Source of the DNA: Ascoidea asiatica
Lineage: Eukaryota; Ascomycota; Saccharomycetes; Ascoideales; Ascoideaceae
Assembly: GCA_001600695.1 (NCBI GenBank)
Contig: BCKQ01000006.1
Location: 248,001 to 312,000 of the forward strand
Length of the DNA: 64,000 bases
Reading direction: 5' to 3'
Part shown: positions 63,349-64,000 of the stretch, piece after piece
Position numbering within the stretch: position 1 is the stretch's first letter
Layout: each line of letters begins with the position of its first letter
Program-made: the position numbers and the translations under genes
The notes under the pieces: generated by a model
What the model saw: only the letters and a program-made list of their open reading frames with translations
The model's database searches: none
Told to the model about the DNA's origin: nothing

Positions 63349-64000
63349 ATGCCAGCAGTGCCTCCATCAAGGAACCTAAGTGATCACCTGACAAAAGAGA
63401 GACAACTACTCTTTTTGAAACACATTTATAACTACAGAAAAGAATATGATAAGAGAGTTAAAAGAAATGAAAAATGTTTATTAACTATGAAAAAAAAATC
63501 ACTACAGCATTTAAAAACTTGTCAGACTGCCATTGTTATCCATCCAAATAATTACTCCTTCCGAAAAAGTATGTAATATTGGATTGAAATCATTGCTCCT
63601 TTCTCAAAATATCAACTTAATTGGATATCTTTACAAACGAAAGGCAAATTGAAACAAGATATCCAGACCAACAAAGGATCACAGATAAACTAATTGAAAT
63701 TCTCATTCAATGGATACAATGGTTTTCATCTCATCATCCAAGTTGGATTTGATGGCTCTTTTGAAGAATCAAAGAGAGACGTGACCTATAGAAATGATCC
63801 TACTATTGAATTTGTTAGTAATGCTGACATCTTTATTTTTGTATTTAATAATATAAATATTGAATTTCTTAAACCATATGGTAAGCTACTTACTGAAGTA
63901 CGTCGACAAAGAAAAAAAAAGGGAAATAAATCTATAAAAAAGATGGAAATTGCTGTGCTTTTATACCGCCAGAGAACTGACCTACGCCAGGCTTGCAACA
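63349..64000 (+). pseudogene. Interrupted reading frame, unrecognised (two in-frame stops, runs off the window)
   Basis: One frame runs from the ATG at 63349 to the window end and is broken only by TAA at 63574-63576 and TAA at 63691-63693. In DNA of this composition many more stops are expected over about 217 codons, so it looks like a decayed gene. The first part (75 codons) begins MPAVPPSRNLSDHLTKERQL and is basic, with a C..H..C stretch (KCLLTMKKK, LQHLKTCQ). After the second stop the frame reads FNGYNGFHLIIQVGFDGSF and VSNADIFIFVFNNINIEF and ends in a basic region. The region has a higher GC content than the window average. It has no Asn runs. A mobile-element remnant is possible; I recognise no family. 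Confidence 0.4.

Overview
This window is nuclear DNA from an ascomycete yeast (Saccharomycotina). It is very AT-rich, with leucine written mostly as TTA and asparagine as AAT. It has no rRNA, no tRNA that I could recognise, and no bacterial-style operons. The gene set is yeast-specific (Iwr1, Elf1, Tom22, Opy2, Tos4/Plm2, Trk1, Sit4-associated protein, Nup116, Asg1). Only one intron is evident, in the ribosomal protein gene RPL25, with a GTATGT donor and an AACTAAC branch site. Many proteins carry long asparagine, serine or aspartate runs and are larger than their usual orthologues. CUG codons are too rare for me to decide whether the species uses the standard code or a reassigned CUG code.

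Layout. 1-8 kb: the 3' end of an NRAMP (Smf) metal transporter; the divergent pair IWR1/ELF1 (Pol II import and elongation); TOM22; and CDH1. 9-17 kb: spliced RPL25, an ASA1-like WD protein, an AGP2-type permease, and RIM1. 17-31 kb: a p24 cargo receptor, a TOS4/PLM2 FHA protein, a large 16-segment membrane protein of unknown role, a small putative mitochondrial protein, and TRK1. 31-48 kb: OPY2, an unrecognised acidic protein, NUP116, a SAP-family subunit, an Asn-rich protein, and an RBM42-like RRM protein. 48-61 kb: a second, shorter FHA protein paralogous to the TOS4-like one, a catalytically dead copper-ATPase-like protein, ASG1, and SUB1. 61-64 kb: a protein built from two copies of an unrecognised domain, then a reading frame interrupted by two stops.

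Regulation. Most neighbours are divergent or convergent. The upstream regions are islands of higher GC content that share recurring short sites: RTCACRTG (Cbf1-type), CCGCGG and TATCCG. The TOS4 upstream region carries two SCB-type (SBF) sites, and the RPL25 upstream region carries a Tbf1-type site.

Most unusual items. First, the 1052-residue P1B-type ATPase homologue at 50.4-53.6 kb has lost the CPC, DKTGT, HP, TGDN and GDGxND motifs yet keeps a full-length open frame. Second, the two FHA paralogues. Third, the tandem-domain protein at 61.5 kb. Fourth, three apparently identical 204-bp repeats in NUP116. Fifth, a row of four 7-bp-arm hairpins at 44.85-44.96 kb.
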